This document shows positions 11,111-24,055 of a DNA stretch of 64,000 nucleotides, one piece after another (the stretch's first letter is position 1; each line of letters opens with the position of its first letter). Location: contig OZ025248.1 of assembly GCA_964019135.1 (NCBI GenBank), positions 44,447,670-44,511,669 of the forward strand, written 5' to 3'. The position numbers and the translations under genes were made by a program. Origin of the DNA: Arenicola marina. Taxonomy: Eukaryota; Annelida; Polychaeta; Arenicolidae. The notes beneath the pieces are model-generated. The model was not told where the DNA came from. It saw only the letters and a program-made list of their open reading frames with translations, and made no database searches.

Positions 11111-11599
11111 CAGAGAGGGAAGGATATGACCTTGGATATTGTCCTCGCGTCCTTGCATGGTTGCGACTCCATGCTCCTGACTATCACATGATTAGGCAAC
11201 AGCTGTTGTCCGATATTTTGGGGAACAATAGGGACAAGTGGGTTGGGGTGAACCGCTGGGTCAAAGTGACCTAATGCTAGTTTTAAATAAAGAAAATAGG
11301 TTTCATAAGCAAGGCCTGGTGACTGCACTTTGCCTGCCACCATCACGTGCTGCTGAGATCTCGTAAAAGAGGGGCGGGGGCATGGAATTGTCCATGGTCA
11401 TGTGACCAAATGTAGCCCATGTACAGCCCAATATAAGACGCACCAAATAAACAGGCGGGCAGTTTGTCGATCGCCCGGCCTCAGATCGCAACTCACATTA
11501 GGCTTTCTTGTCTTTTGTTATTTTTCGAACTTGGAAACTTTGTATTTTTATTTCATTTGTAAAACTCTTCACGCCGGGCTGAAGAACGGCATTTTTAGA
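11111..11599. other. No gene seen
   Basis: Unique sequence between arrays; short frames on both strands only. Confidence 0.5.
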
Positions 11600-11677
11600 A
11601 GACGTCTAGCGATCTTACAGACACCAAGGGGTCTGATTGACCTCTGGCGGTCTTACAGACACCAAAGGGTCTGACAC
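11600..11677. repeat. Two copies of the 38-bp unit also found at 5097-5335
   Basis: Same GACGTCTAGCG...CTTACAGACACC motif and same orientation as the 5.1-kb array, with a few substitutions. Confidence 0.85.
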
Positions 11678-11784
11678 GTCACTAGCTTCCGTACTAAAAA
11701 GAGATACGACTTTCAACTGTATAACTGGAGTTAGTTTTCAGTTGAAAGCTAGTTAGAATTCAGTTATTCCTCAGCAATAGCATT

Positions 11785-11869
11785 TATCATGCAAATTAGT
11801 TAGTTTTCAACCGCCAACATCTCAACTGTTGAAATTTGGGCAGTTGAAAACTAACTAATTTCCATGATA
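11785..11869. repeat. Foldback: 32-bp arms, 21-bp loop
   Basis: The left arm at 11785-11816 contains AAATTAGTTAGTTTTCAAC. The right arm at 11838-11869 is its reverse complement with two mismatches. Related GTTAGTTTTCAGTTG copies lie just upstream near 11730. Looks like the core of a small palindromic element. Confidence 0.7.
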
Positions 11870-12638
11870 ACTTCTTTTTCTGATTTCATTACTAGCACAA
11901 TCATCAGCAACTTAGAGCTAACACAAATATGAATTACTGTTACAAAAGTATGATAATATACAAGACAGCCTCAGTTTCCTTCTGTTATATGATTCTCTAA
12001 TATGCACAGCAGTTTCTGATGGTCTCCATATTGTAGCCCCTTGTTTCTTCTTGGCCAGCTGGGAGTCACGATGCTTGTTATGAATGCACCTTTCATGATC
12101 TGAAATGTAAAAGTATTCACAAAACCTAAGCAGTATCACTTGCTTCTGTTCTTGTTCTGCAGTAAATACAGCATCAGCAGGTATTGGTTCGGTTCCCAGT
12201 TCGAGTTCAACTAGCAATCTGCTGATCTCTAGCCAATTTATATCTATAGATAAGACTAAAGGGGTGATCCCTCTAACAGAGGCCAGGTTTGGAACGGTTT
12301 GACTCCCTACTACCGGTACATAGACAAAACATAATGCTATGCATTAAAACTGCCTATACAACAACTTTCCACATGAACTATGATTTTCAAGCTGTTTTTG
12401 ATAAATATCCTTGACATACACATTATACTGTAACCATGTTTGACCTTAAACGTATTTATTATATGCTAATTATAAAGAATGAAGAAAATGTGCAATGTAT
12501 TATGACATAGTAGGTAGAAAATCATAATTTTGAACATGTGAGGTAACATATGGCAAGGTCACTGACAAGTAAATATTCTTCCATAATTGAATGCTTTATC
12601 AAGTATCAGCTATACAGATAATCAATCTATATATTATA
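11870..12638. other. No gene seen
   Basis: AT-rich unique sequence. A 99-codon minus frame at 11918-12217 shows no domain. Confidence 0.5.
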
Positions 12639-12883
12639 TGTTGCGGGTGTAAGCTTCGATGACTAATGGACCCACGGACACGGTGTGATCTTTCGTTTCT
12701 TTATTCGCAGTAATCAATAATCCGGGAGTGTCGTGGCCGGGGATAAAACGTAAGCGATTCCAGTATTCAAACAGTGCGCGGGAGCGAATCCGCGAATCCC
12801 AGCGCAAAGGCTCATGGGAGTCAACGTTCAAATAAAATTATTACTTCCCTAAACACCGAAAACATATTGCCTACCCGGCAACA
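12639..12883 (-). mobile_element. Probable solo LTR (fossil)
   Basis: 245 bp bounded by short inverted ends TGTTGCGGGT and ACCCGGCAACA. An AATAAA signal on the minus strand near 12700 is followed by a region laid out like the U5 part of the LTR at 36.9 kb. Flanks are AT-rich, with a possible TATA duplication. No internal region is attached, so it would be a solo LTR from a family different from the 36.9-41.9-kb element. Confidence 0.45.
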
Positions 12884-13035
12884 TATATATATACTACAGG
12901 CGCTCAGATCTCCTGACAGAACTCCTGAAGTAAATAATCAGTATCCTTCTTTCTGTCACCAGATCTGAATGCCTAGCTATGACTTTTGATCTTTTCCTAT
13001 ATACGCAATCACTGGTCTGCATGATTACTACACAC

Positions 13036-13317
13036 ATCTATGTCGGGGTCAGCGCGATAGCTCAGTGGGCTAGAGCGCTTGCATAGAGTGCTCTGGCCAC
13101 CTGGGAGCTTAACGGCACGTGAATCGGTGGTTCGAGCCCTACTGTGGCCATGTCTGTGTGGTCGCAGGATAAAGATCCCATGTCTTCCTTCTTAAAAGGT
13201 AGTGGGTTACCCCCGGAGACATGATTCGACTATCCCTCCCTTCTCCCATTGACGCGATATGACCAAAAGTGGTTAAAGCGTTCTGAATATACAACCAACC
13301 AACCACAGATCTATGTC
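13036..13317 (+). mobile_element. tRNA-derived SINE, apparently full length, with target duplications
   Basis: The body 13045-13308 (264 bp) starts with a tRNA-like head: A box TAGCTCAGTGGGCTAGAGCG near 13058 and B box GGTTCGAGCCC at 13129-13139. A non-tRNA body follows, with a short AACC repeat tail. A perfect 9-bp duplication ATCTATGTC flanks it (13036-13044 and 13309-13317). The head has an enlarged middle and no proper anticodon arm, so it is not a working tRNA gene. Confidence 0.88.
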
Positions 13318-16300
13318 TAAAGAATTGGTGGACTGAAAATCACCTGAATGTAACAAAAAAATAAGCGAAACAATAAGTTATATGATCATGATATGATAAT
13401 AGTTATTCGACTGCACATATTGACCTTACATATGATACAATATTATAGGGTAGTCAATAAAAGGAATAAATTTAAAGACCCAGTTGCTTCACCTGGACCT
13501 ACATGCCATTAGTCGTATATCACACTAGCCTAATCTCCATGTAGGATATCCAAATTGGGAGCCGACCGTATTTAATTTGTTGAACTAACTTCTTGACTGC
13601 ATATACAGAAGCGTTCGGCTTGTATAGCAGATGGAAGTCCTACAGCTTGTGCCAGTGTGTAGTCTACATGCTATAGCTAGTATTACGACAGGCCCCACTT
13701 CATCACTCCAGCCAGCATACAGGGAGTGGGTGGGGGGCGGGGGGGGTATAACATTGTCAACAAGACTGTCAACAATCACGATTTATAAAGGTTTCGTTTG
13801 GCGTTACGTTATGATGTCACCCTCAACCCTTGGATTTATCAGGTGCTATACAGTAAAGTACTTACAAATAAATACTTTTTATTTATACACATAAGCAAAT
13901 ATTCGTGAATCAAGATAAATATACAGAGGTCGTAGGACTCAAACCGCTTGTCTTTCCGCATATTTGCGCGTGCGCAGTATAATCTAGGACCGAAATCTTC
14001 ACTAGGTGGCTGCGCAAACTGCCTCCTGGCGGCGCGCGGGTTCGCAAACGATATGTTGGTGGTGGGGGAGTTGTTAGACATCATCTAACAGAAGCAAAAA
14101 AATTACCGTTCGCGAACAAGCGCTTCGCTTTAACAACATTTTCTACTAAGCTTACCTAAGACTTACTTACAAAAATGTCTTAAAAATCGAATCTACGAAC
14201 ATTTATGAAGGTGTGTGACAATGCTGGACTCTCTATAATATGATATTCCATATAATTTGTTTTGGAAACTAAGGTTTAAGTTTAATTGTTTTGTAAACTC
14301 GTTAACTTGTAAACTTGTAAACCATATGGCACCATATATATTTTCGCTATGTATATCTGTGACAAAATCCCTTTTACGGTTCTTCAAGTTTACAGAGGTG
14401 ACACCTAGTGGTGGTCTAAGATAGTATGTGGTATAAAAGTGTCACCACCTATTGGTATGTTTTGGTATATACGTGCTGCCATCTGGCGAGGCACCGCATT
14501 TCAACATCCGTTTCCGCTGAGAGAAATCGCGCCACGAACAACACGTCACGGGTTTCCGATTAAGAGTCGCATCAACAGTTTATTCCTTTGTCCCTTTTGC
14601 CGTCACTCACGTTAGTTTCTGGTATAATTCAGATGACGCCATGTCACTCATTATAACCGTTTGAACTATATTTTTAATAATTGTCTCATCAATTTTGAAA
14701 CAATTCTTAGTCTAAGCCTAGAAATACACACCCATATGCAATCTCTTCCGCTTTCTTCAGAAGAGGTTGACTTCCGGTGGATTTCACCAGATTATAACAG
14801 TATGGGATTCAGATATAGACCAATTTTATCATTTTGTAAATGTGTTTTATCTAAAGAGCTCACAACGCTCACTAAAATATTTACCTTTTTGCAATCTACA
14901 AACTTTATTCTCACTCCTGGCACTTTGCTGAAGTCGAACGCCGAGAAATTGTGGACTAATTAACTTAACTGAGAAATACGCCATTGGCGGGAGTTCAGTT
15001 TGCTTACGCCCGTAATGCTTGTTTCCACATCGAAAAGTGTTGTGTTATTCAAAACCTTCACCTTGGTGGTCGTATTGATGCCAGAGCTACATGTGTGTAT
15101 GTCGCCCTGTGTCTTGAGCGTTTGACAGAGTCCGTTTAGGTGTTGCATGTCATCCCAGTGATACTAATATTGAATATGTTATGAGTGTTACATGACTTTG
15201 AACCTATTGAGTTGACACTCATTGTAAATGTAGACCTTTAAAAGCTATGGCCATGACGTCACTTTGTGGTAGTTTTAATTAAATTACAGACCACACTGTT
15301 TCGAAGTGTGACCATGTTAATTCATGTGACTAGTAGTTTTCATGGCAAATGGTATTTTGGGTTTATGTATTGGTATTTTGTTTGTGGGTTGTATCGAATT
15401 TGTGAATGCCGCTTTATCCTTGGGAGTTCATGGCGCGAAATGGTAATTGTGCCTCAGCACGATATATGTTGATGGTATTTTACATGGTGTATTGCACATG
15501 TTTACAGAGCCGTGGTGACACACCCGATGGAGATGTAGTAAGTGAAATCATATCACTTTGGCTTAATTATGTCACCTCAGGGTATTTCATTATGTTATAG
15601 CCTATTATGGACGAGGAATTTCCACAACGGTACGGTTACCAAATATCAATTTTATGTGTTGCATTTTGGGATAATGATACTGGTTTTAAACTAGTATTTC
15701 TGATCATAGACTAAATCTGGACTGCAATAGATAATTCTGCTGCGGTTTAATTTGAGAATTATTAATTTTATACTGAATATATGTATTGTACAGCAATTGA
15801 ATATAATGTTGTCCTGCTACAATATACTAATGCAATCAACGGACAGAACTAAAACAATTTCTCAATATGCAATCATCCTTACTTTATTGAAGTTGTCTTG
15901 CGTAGCTAATCTTAAAGAAGCAATTAATTCGTAAATACACTTTTCATCAAGGCACTAATACTTTTCGGTGGTGTAGCGTTACTTGATTGTCAATTGAGTG
16001 ATCTTCACTTTTATCCTGTTTGGTCGGATTTGCAGACAATCAGCAATTAGCTTCCTGACTCACGAACCCTTAGGTGACATTTTCGAGGGCGCCCAGGCGA
16101 AGCACAAGAGATATTGATCGTTCACAAACACAACCATTCAGGTATAGTCACTGCCATATCATTCGATACGATGTCTGATTATTGAGGCCGTAGTACATAA
16201 GAAAGCCATACATTCTCGCAAGTGTGGCAACGATTGGGATAATCCTTGCGGGCAAAGGTCGGATCTCCTTCATATTCAGTTGAACATGCCATTCCCTCAA

Positions 16301-19069
16301 TTAGAACCAAATATATGACAAACAAATATTTTATATTCTTTGCAAATTAATATGGCTTGTTATTAATGGAGGAATGCCTTGTGTAGACTACCGCGGGTAA
16401 GTCGCGACCCACGAGCTTTTCGTTGTCTATTTCTTGTTCGCTTCCTCATCTTATTGATGGGAAGTTTACGGTTGGCCGATGCAACTTTGACGCCTCGTTT
16501 CCTCTACATGCTATGGATATAGACTTATCTCTTGTTGCGTTATCGTATCAAATGTGACTGCCAACAAATTTTCCACGTTCATAAAACTAGAAAACATGCA
16601 TAAGCTATCATATGTACTTACATGTTAAAGGACACAACACTTTAATTCTTTTTGAGCGGTAGGGCGGGTGGGGGTGGGGGATGGGGGTCCATTTGACCCC
16701 GCTGGCTCATACGCCTACAGAGTGTGAGCACGTCATGTCCTTTCCAGTCACCCACTCACTAACCTTGGCAGGTGTCTCTGTCATTAATTCAATATTCTCC
16801 TCATCGAGCGAAAGTGTGCACATGGCATATGCGCCTGAGTTGTCGTTGACGTAGCTGAATATGTTACACGCTTGAAGACACTGTTGGTGTTGGCTCAAAG
16901 AATTTCGGCTTAATGGCTCAAGCACACAGGTACGGCTGAGACATCAGCGTAGATGCCTTATCTATTGTTTATATCGGTATACGTGGACGGCGATTTTGAG
17001 GTTATGTGTTTGAATGCAGAACTTTTCTGTCAGTTTCAGTTTTTGTCAGCCGCCAGCCTAGCCTCTAACGATGCTTTACCGATTCATATAATACCCAAGT
17101 GTCTATCCTCCAAATTACACAACTTTCCGTCCTGTCTGTAGCTCACAATAGAATTTAGAAGTGACCGCCAGCCTTGATTGCGAAGCTTAAAGAAGGCATT
17201 CGGTCCTGAAATACGACGGCATTTACTTAGTTTATTCCATAAAAATGTTGTGACCACCCGTTTCCAATATTTCTAAAGCGCACGTGGAACCTAGCACTTA
17301 ATAAGCAACAGAGTGGCGGGGCTGAACCAACATGGTGTTGACCTAGGTTCTGCGCTCTCAGCCAGTGGGAGAGTGTATATGGCAAGGCCTTCGTATCGTA
17401 ATTCGAGAAACCTAGTTTCTCGACAAGAAACCCAGTTTATACATTACGATGGGTGTATTCCGAACCGAAGCCTTCCTTTAATCAGACGGCAGCCCTTTCT
17501 GGAGGTGTGCCCACGATTGACCAATCGGGAGGCGATACTCTAATTATGTTCAAACTGGAAATGACGCCTAATGTGTGAGCAAAACAAGAGCGCGTGATCA
17601 TCGCTAATGTAAATAGCTGGGATTATAACTGCAATCATCTTCCGTCTAGAGAAGTGGTGGCGGATTGTCCCACTAATCTTACTAAGCTTAATGAAAGTTA
17701 CTATGAAATCGATGTATAACTGTTTACCTCAGTTTACCTCCGTAATATAAGTACCTGCATGGTAAATAAATAAATAATTAATTTAACTTATGTAATATGT
17801 CTGTTCAGCCCATTTTTTTTTACCTCAACGGGTCGTATTCGACATTATTGTTTTAACTAGCATGGTGCTGCTGCATGACTGTGGAAACATAATCACCAAA
17901 ATATTCGTTTTCAACGTTCTCACTCACACGCATGCTCCTTGTCGATGGAAATTATTTGCCCTTTATGCGTTTAAACCTAAAAATATTAGTTGGTAATATA
18001 CAATTAACAATGTTTCTCTTATTCTGATAGCCTACTCAACCTGTTTCGCAGTTTACATGGAATTTAAATGGAAGGCCGTACCATATCATAACGCAGGTTA
18101 TACCACAATACTGCGCAACACTGTGTTAAATATAATGGACTATGCACAGTCCATGAGTAGAACTTGTCTGGATAGTTGACATCGGTGTTGCCGTTTCCGG
18201 TGTCACTCACGTCCTTCTCTGTTGTAACTAGACGTCACTGCAACGCCCATGTGTCGATTGGCAATATATATACAGCTTGCATTTAACGTATTATGACATC
18301 CAAATAAACAACACAATCACTGACATATAACTTCAGAATAACAAGCGAGAAAGTCGTCCGTATATGTCCTTGAAGCGTTGCAGAAAAAATGATGTCCTCT
18401 AGATACAAAACAATGAAAACATATAAGTTTCGAAATGGCAAGGAAAAAAAAACAGCATGCGCCGCAATGTTCCCAAAAATGTACGCTGCATGGCAAAAAT
18501 TATGTACGTTAGTCGAAAACACAACCTACTGTGCATTAGCAGCTGAATTGAACATTCCTGGCTCCACTCTTTAGTGTCGTTCAGTATCGTTTTTATTTTA
18601 CGTCGCTTTTCAGATCTTCGGTGTCGGAATTTGGGGCTCAATGTCGAATGTCGATTTTTCAATCTTTTTAAATTTTTCGAGTCGCTATAACGGCAGTCGC
18701 CATTTTATCACTTGGGTGAAATGTCCCTTAGGCGTTGCCTGTTTTCCCATTGTGAAATCAATATATTTTTGTCTTTACTATAGTCATGTCTATTATAAAA
18801 TATCGCATATAGGTCGTTACAAAGGTGGGCGCGTTGGCTTCAGTTTTTGTTCTCCATTTCAGCCGTTGATTAATGAGACCAGCATGAGACCAGCCGTTAC
18901 CCCCGGAAATGGCTTAATGGTTGAAATTTTCCAGTTAGCTGAATCGACTTTTACGCTCCTTTTCCTCTACATGTAAACGCACTTTATTGAATATTACTTT
19001 GAAATATAATTACTTCTGCTTGCAAACATATATGGAAGGGGATCGGGGCCACAATTCCTATACTCTTAA
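13318..19069. other. Long stretch with no gene seen
   Basis: Nearly 6 kb of AT-rich DNA with only short chance frames; the longest, near 14.7 kb and 18.6 kb, are about 100-110 codons without motifs. A poly-G patch occurs near 13735 and a G-rich patch at 16660-16690. No RNA gene or transposon end was recognised. Distal regulatory DNA cannot be excluded. Confidence 0.5.
13965..13976 (-). promoter_or_regulatory. NRF1-type site
   Basis: The minus strand reads TGCGCACGCGCA, a full match to the NRF1 consensus YGCGCAYGCGCR, in a locally CpG-rich patch (13960-14060). No exon was identified beside it. Confidence 0.3.
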
Positions 19070-19074
19070 TGCTA

Positions 19075-19395
19075 TCCCAGCTAACAATATAACGTTCGCG
19101 GAACGTTAGGTGAACCTTAGCCAAGAGTTAAAACGTTATTAAATAACGTTCGAAGAACCTTAACTGGAAAACTTTTCCTGGCATTCTGCGAAGGTTTTGG
19201 TAACGTTACACGAACGTTCTGATAACGTTCCCCGAACGGTCTGATAACGTTCCCCGAACGGTCTGATAACGTTCCCCGAACGTTCTGATAGCGTTCTACG
19301 AATGTTCTGCTAACGGTCCCCGAACGTTTTGCTAACGTTTCCTGAACGGTCTGATAACGTTCCCTAAACGTTCTGATAAGGTTCCCGGGACGATC
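19075..19395. repeat. AACGTTC palindromic array, about 22-bp unit
   Basis: Roughly a dozen units of GTTCTGATAACGTTCCCCGA type. AACGTT and GGAACGTT/AACGTTCC are self-complementary. The left edge is CCCAGCTAACA. Related motifs occur in the 59-bp-unit array at 20.98-21.38 kb. Confidence 0.85.
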
Positions 19396-20979
19396 TGTGA
19401 ACGTCCGTATGAAAGATAAAAACACATAATTTCGTTTTCGATGTTTTAATAAACCTAGACCTGGCAATACTAGCAATGAATTTGCCCAGTTGGTGTCCGC
19501 GGCTCCGGTCATCGCTGCTGCTCAGTCGAGGACAGTCAAACTGGTGTGCGTAGCCGCTTTCTGCAAAATATGTCACCCCGCATCTGAGGGTACATTATAT
19601 CATTAAACTAAGGCAGATATGAAGAACACTGTGATTCGGTGGTGTGTGGAGAAAAATATGGTGATGCGCGACCAGAAAACGAATCAGTGATTGTGCAATG
19701 CCCCCTCTCTCCATCCTCTAGATATAATACTTTGTAATAACATGATCCATTTCATACCTAACCAATTCAGTGCCAAAATACTATAGCATACAATAGCCTA
19801 TCTAGATATTATTGCCAGTAGCCGCATACACACAGTACACTCCATACACCCCCCCCCCTTCCGCGCATAGTAGCACACTACAACATTAAGGTTTTTTGAC
19901 CCGTTAGTGACCCCATTCGTCAGGCTCGTCAAAAAGTGTACACACAACGATACGAGTATTAAGACTGCCCGATCTCCATCCACGTTAACCACGTAAATAA
20001 GCGGTCTAAAATACGTTGAGATCCTCAGACTTCGCATACAAGATCGTAGCTTGGGGGTGCAAGGGGTATTTCCGTTCCTCGGTAATGAGCTTTTCATTTC
20101 ACCGTGAACTGGGAATGAGAAAAGTAATTCTTCGTGTACTGGGAATGGGATATTAGCCGACCGTCGTGATCAAGGATTTACCTTAATCGTGAACTGATAA
20201 TTTTAATATGAAATAACCATGAATTGGGAAATCGCCTATTTATATCATGTATCCGCCCCTTCCATTGTATGCGGGGAGTTCTCCATTTGATTGATCTTGA
20301 CATGAGAATATAGAAATTTGTTCTTCGTGATTTGGGAACACCCCCGCTCCTCCCCCCCCCCCACCCATAGCTAGGGTACATTTAAACCCGTACGAAACAC
20401 CACAGTTGACTAAATGCCAGCACACGATATAAGGCAGACATTAAATTCGGTTTTACACGTTAAGCACATGCGACAAAGCTGGCTGGATTAGACGAACCGT
20501 ACACACTTGATAAAATAACATAATCGGGATCTTGTACACAAAATAGATACCTCTAAGTAAAGTAGGCTTTCCCTTCTCTGTGCTCGAATCGGTGTGCAAG
20601 CCTGTAGGTCGCGGATGTTCCGGAAATTCGCAGATAACTAATGGCTAACCTGATCCGGACGCCATACCATTTTCAAACCATCACCCAGTTTCCGGCGAGA
20701 ACGACAGTCGTTTGCTAGAGGGCGCTACGCTGTCGTCACCCTAACGCCTTGCTCATTCGTTACGTGGCGCAACTAGAGCAACTCTGGGGCAATTAAGCTC
20801 TGCCTGGCTGGAAGCCAGGGCCCGCTAGGGGCACGCGGATAGCTTAAAATAAGTTATTTGTGTCCGTCAGGTTTTAGCCACTTCGTTTAACAAATGTTCG
20901 CACTCGAGGGGTGCGACCGGGGTGAGGCGGGGGTATCCGAGACCGAGGGTATCCACCAATTTCCATTATATACCCTAAA
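19396..20979. other. No gene seen; poly-C tracts
   Basis: Contains poly-C runs near 19850 and 20350. Between them are degenerate short motifs such as CGTGAACTGGGAATG (20080-20340), related to the CACGA/poly-C segments at 24.1, 26.7, 27.9 and 61.9 kb. No protein or RNA gene. Confidence 0.5.
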
Positions 20980-21380
20980 ATGAATCAACGTTCTCATAGC
21001 GTTTTTAGACGTTCACATTACAACTGACAATTATTCAACGTTCCCGGAACGTTTTTGGAAGGATCCATGATATATAAGCCTAACATAAGTCACCGTTCCC
21101 AGAACGTTCTTAGAAGGTTACAACATAACCTACAATTATTCAATGTTTGCTGAACGTTTTTGGAAGGTTGCATTATAACCCTAAAATTATTCAACGCTCC
21201 TATAACGTTTTGGGAAGGTTACATGATAATCTAAAATTATTCAACGTTGTAAAAACGTTTCTAGAAGGATCCATTATAACCGTTAAATAATTCACCGTTC
21301 CCAGAACGTTTTTCGAAGGATGCATTACAACACTAACATTATTCACCGTTCGCAGAAAGTTTTTGGAAGGTTACACTATA
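20980..21380. repeat. Second AACGTT array, unit about 58-60 bp, about seven copies
   Basis: Diverged units share ATTATTCAACGTTCCC, GAACGTTTTTGGAAGG and CATTATAACC. It is built on the same palindromic core as 19.1-19.4 kb but with a longer unit. Confidence 0.8.
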
Positions 21381-22593
21381 ATGATTTCATGTATAAAGTT
21401 AGTAAGTCAAAGTCGTCCGTCATATAGGGCTATACAGTTCTCGCGATCAAGCTGCGAGACTTCCGTTTTGGGGACAAATAAACACACGTGCTCCGTGTTG
21501 AAGTATAGGCAGCTATAAGTCAAATTCTTTCCAGGTTTATTCTAAAGCCTATGAGTACCATTTCACTAAACTTGGCTATGGAAGGTATACGTTAAAATAT
21601 TTAGAGGGAATGAAGCGCAGACCTTTGTGAATATACAAAGAAAAATCCGTCTTCAAAACACTCGAAATCGCGTTCTAAATTTAGCCCTGCACCCGAGCTT
21701 TCGCGAGTTTCCCAAACAGCGAGTGACGTCACAGAATTTCACGTGCCTCCGTGGTAACAAAAACGGCGAGAGCAAGTAGTTCACTTTTGGTTCACGAAAC
21801 GACAAAGTTTCTTCATTCTTTGTAAGGTTTCTGTTTGAAGCCTTGCGCCAACGTTGTCACAGGGGAGAATCTATGTGACGTCATAATGCCTCGTTTTCGT
21901 AGGAAATGCAAAAAAAGGTCAGTTTCTCAGCCATGTTGTCCCGTCGTAACAAATATTCGTCATTGTGATGGCGCAAATAAATGAAAAATATGTCGTCTAT
22001 CCCTTCTGTGCATCTATATTTCTTAAATATTCTTAATCATATCGCTAGGCATTCCGCAATGGACTCACCCCTCGGCGCCTGGCTATTGGGCAGGTAGTCT
22101 GGTTCCATGACTCTGTCTTTGCGTAAGATGTACGCCACACCTAAGGCACAGATAGTCAGGATACCAGTTTGCTCAGAAATTCTAAACGCATTCTGAACCG
22201 TGCTCGTTTGTTTGTCCCCAAAATAAGTAAACCGGAAGTCATAGCGAACGAGACTTTATAGCCCTTATTGTGACACGATGCTGGCATGGTAACCGTTTGT
22301 TCACATACATATCTACGACATGACCCCCCCCCCCGCGCCCCCCAGTGTACCAGCAGCACAGTTCCCTCACGTTTACTCCCTAAGGAGTACACGTGGGTCA
22401 AAATGTTGTGATAAGACATAGGACGTCCGCTCTGCATGGACAGTTTATTTTCCTTGCAATTGGCCCGCCATCTTGCTACTTTACTCGGTACAATGTTCAC
22501 CAGATATTTTTTTTAAACCACAGATGTGTTATGCTATCCACTCCTTCATGTGGAATAAAAACATGCCGGAATCGATGCCGAACGACAGGATGA
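21381..22593. other. No gene seen
   Basis: Unique to low-copy sequence with a poly-C run at 22325. A segment at 22200-22320 (GACACGATGCTGGCATGGTA, ACATACATATCTACG) recurs at 24.24-24.29 kb, so at least part is a dispersed repeat. Confidence 0.5.
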
Positions 22594-24055
22594 TAGGGGA
22601 ACATGGGGCAAAATGACCCATCGGGGTCAAATGGCCCACCACAATATCGCGCACTTGCGGTGCTGCCACCTGTATTGAAGCGTTTTATATTTATTCCTGT
22701 TTGTTACGTGATACCTTAACAAATCTACATGGGCGCTGAAGCAGACAGCTGACCTTCGTTACCGAAGTAAAAGATTCTGGGCTGTTTCCATTTGTGGTAA
22801 ACACTGGAAGAAAGTAGAGCTCAGTGGATACTAGCTTGGGGGAAAATTTTGATAAATTAACACGATCAATAATATGTCCAAGTCAAGCCCTAAACGTAAT
22901 TTAAATGCAGAATATACTGCGCTTTACTCACATACAATTTAATATGTATACTCTAACAGAAACGATTATCTTTAGCAAACTGGATGATATGTCCACTGAA
23001 TCGGAACATCTTTGATGATCATGAATGTGCTTGAAGAAGAAAACGATGTGCGTCACAGGGAGCTTGAAGAAGGGAGAGTTGTGCGCCCCTGGGAGCGGGA
23101 TTGAGGCAGAGCCAGGCGGCACGCGACATCGTGTCTCCATTCGATACATACAGCTCGTCAGAATAAAACGCAGATGGGGATGGGGGGGCTATTATACAAG
23201 TCTGGTGGGGGGGTTTCTCGGGTGCCTTGATGCCTGAGAGAGCGGACATTTATGATGAAAAAGATACCTATATAGAGCAGACATTTATGATTAAGATACC
23301 AATATAGCGCCGGTGGGGGGGGGGGGGGGGGGAGGGGTCTTTCAAAATGTGCGTTCATAGGGCAGATTTTGGCGGTTGAAAAAGGGGGGCTTTACCCCAG
23401 AACCCCCCAAACCCAGCAATGTATTTTTTACCCCCCCCTTCCTAAATCCTGGGGGCCTGTTTCAGGGTCGGATCCAGACATGCTGGATATGGGGCCGGTA
23501 AATGGTATAAATTATATACATTTCCGCCCTAAAAAGGGGGGCCGGGGCCGGGTCGTCCCCCACCCCATCCGCCCCTGCCCCGGGTCTGTTCAACAGTAGG
23601 ACTTGACATGAAAGGTGAGTTCCGCGCCTCAGATGGCCTAAATTTTGCACTGAAAAATGGCAAAAAGTGGGGAAAGGGGGTGTCCCCCCCCCGCCCGATC
23701 CGCCTCTGCTGACGTAAACGTTTTTTGGAATTCCTGTGTGTGATCCTTCTGGGTACAAACTGTTCCAGACAGTTAGGAGTTTGCCTTCTTAGGCTGTTCA
23801 CTTCACTCATTAACATGCTGAAATAATGTGCTGACCATTTTGCCCCATTAGGGGGGCAAAATGACCCACTGTGACATAAAACATGTTTTTTGTGCTATTA
23901 AAAATTTTGTTCGTGTCACTCGCATGTATCCAAGCTATGTTATTAACAATACTACTGTGGTCAGTTTACCAAAATTTGGCTCTTTTTATAGCACTGCTGG
24001 TCCTCCAAAAAATACAAAGAAAGTTAAGGTGGTCATTTTGCCCCATGTTCCCCTA
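22594..24055. mobile_element. 1.46-kb TA-flanked TIR element (Tc1/mariner-pogo type), non-autonomous
   Basis: The left end GGGGAACATGGGGCAAAATG starts at 22596, and its reverse complement ends at 24053. TA lies directly outside each end. Similar CAAAATGACCCAC motifs recur inside each end. No transposase is visible: the interior is AT-rich plus poly-G/poly-C segments (23.17-23.7 kb) that look like later insertions. TA target sites and short inverted ends fit the Tc1/mariner superfamily, possibly pogo-like. Confidence 0.7.

Noticed and set aside
13045-13140. Functional tRNA gene
   Set aside because: A and B boxes are present but the cloverleaf is distorted. A SINE body, tail and 9-bp target duplication identify a retroposon.
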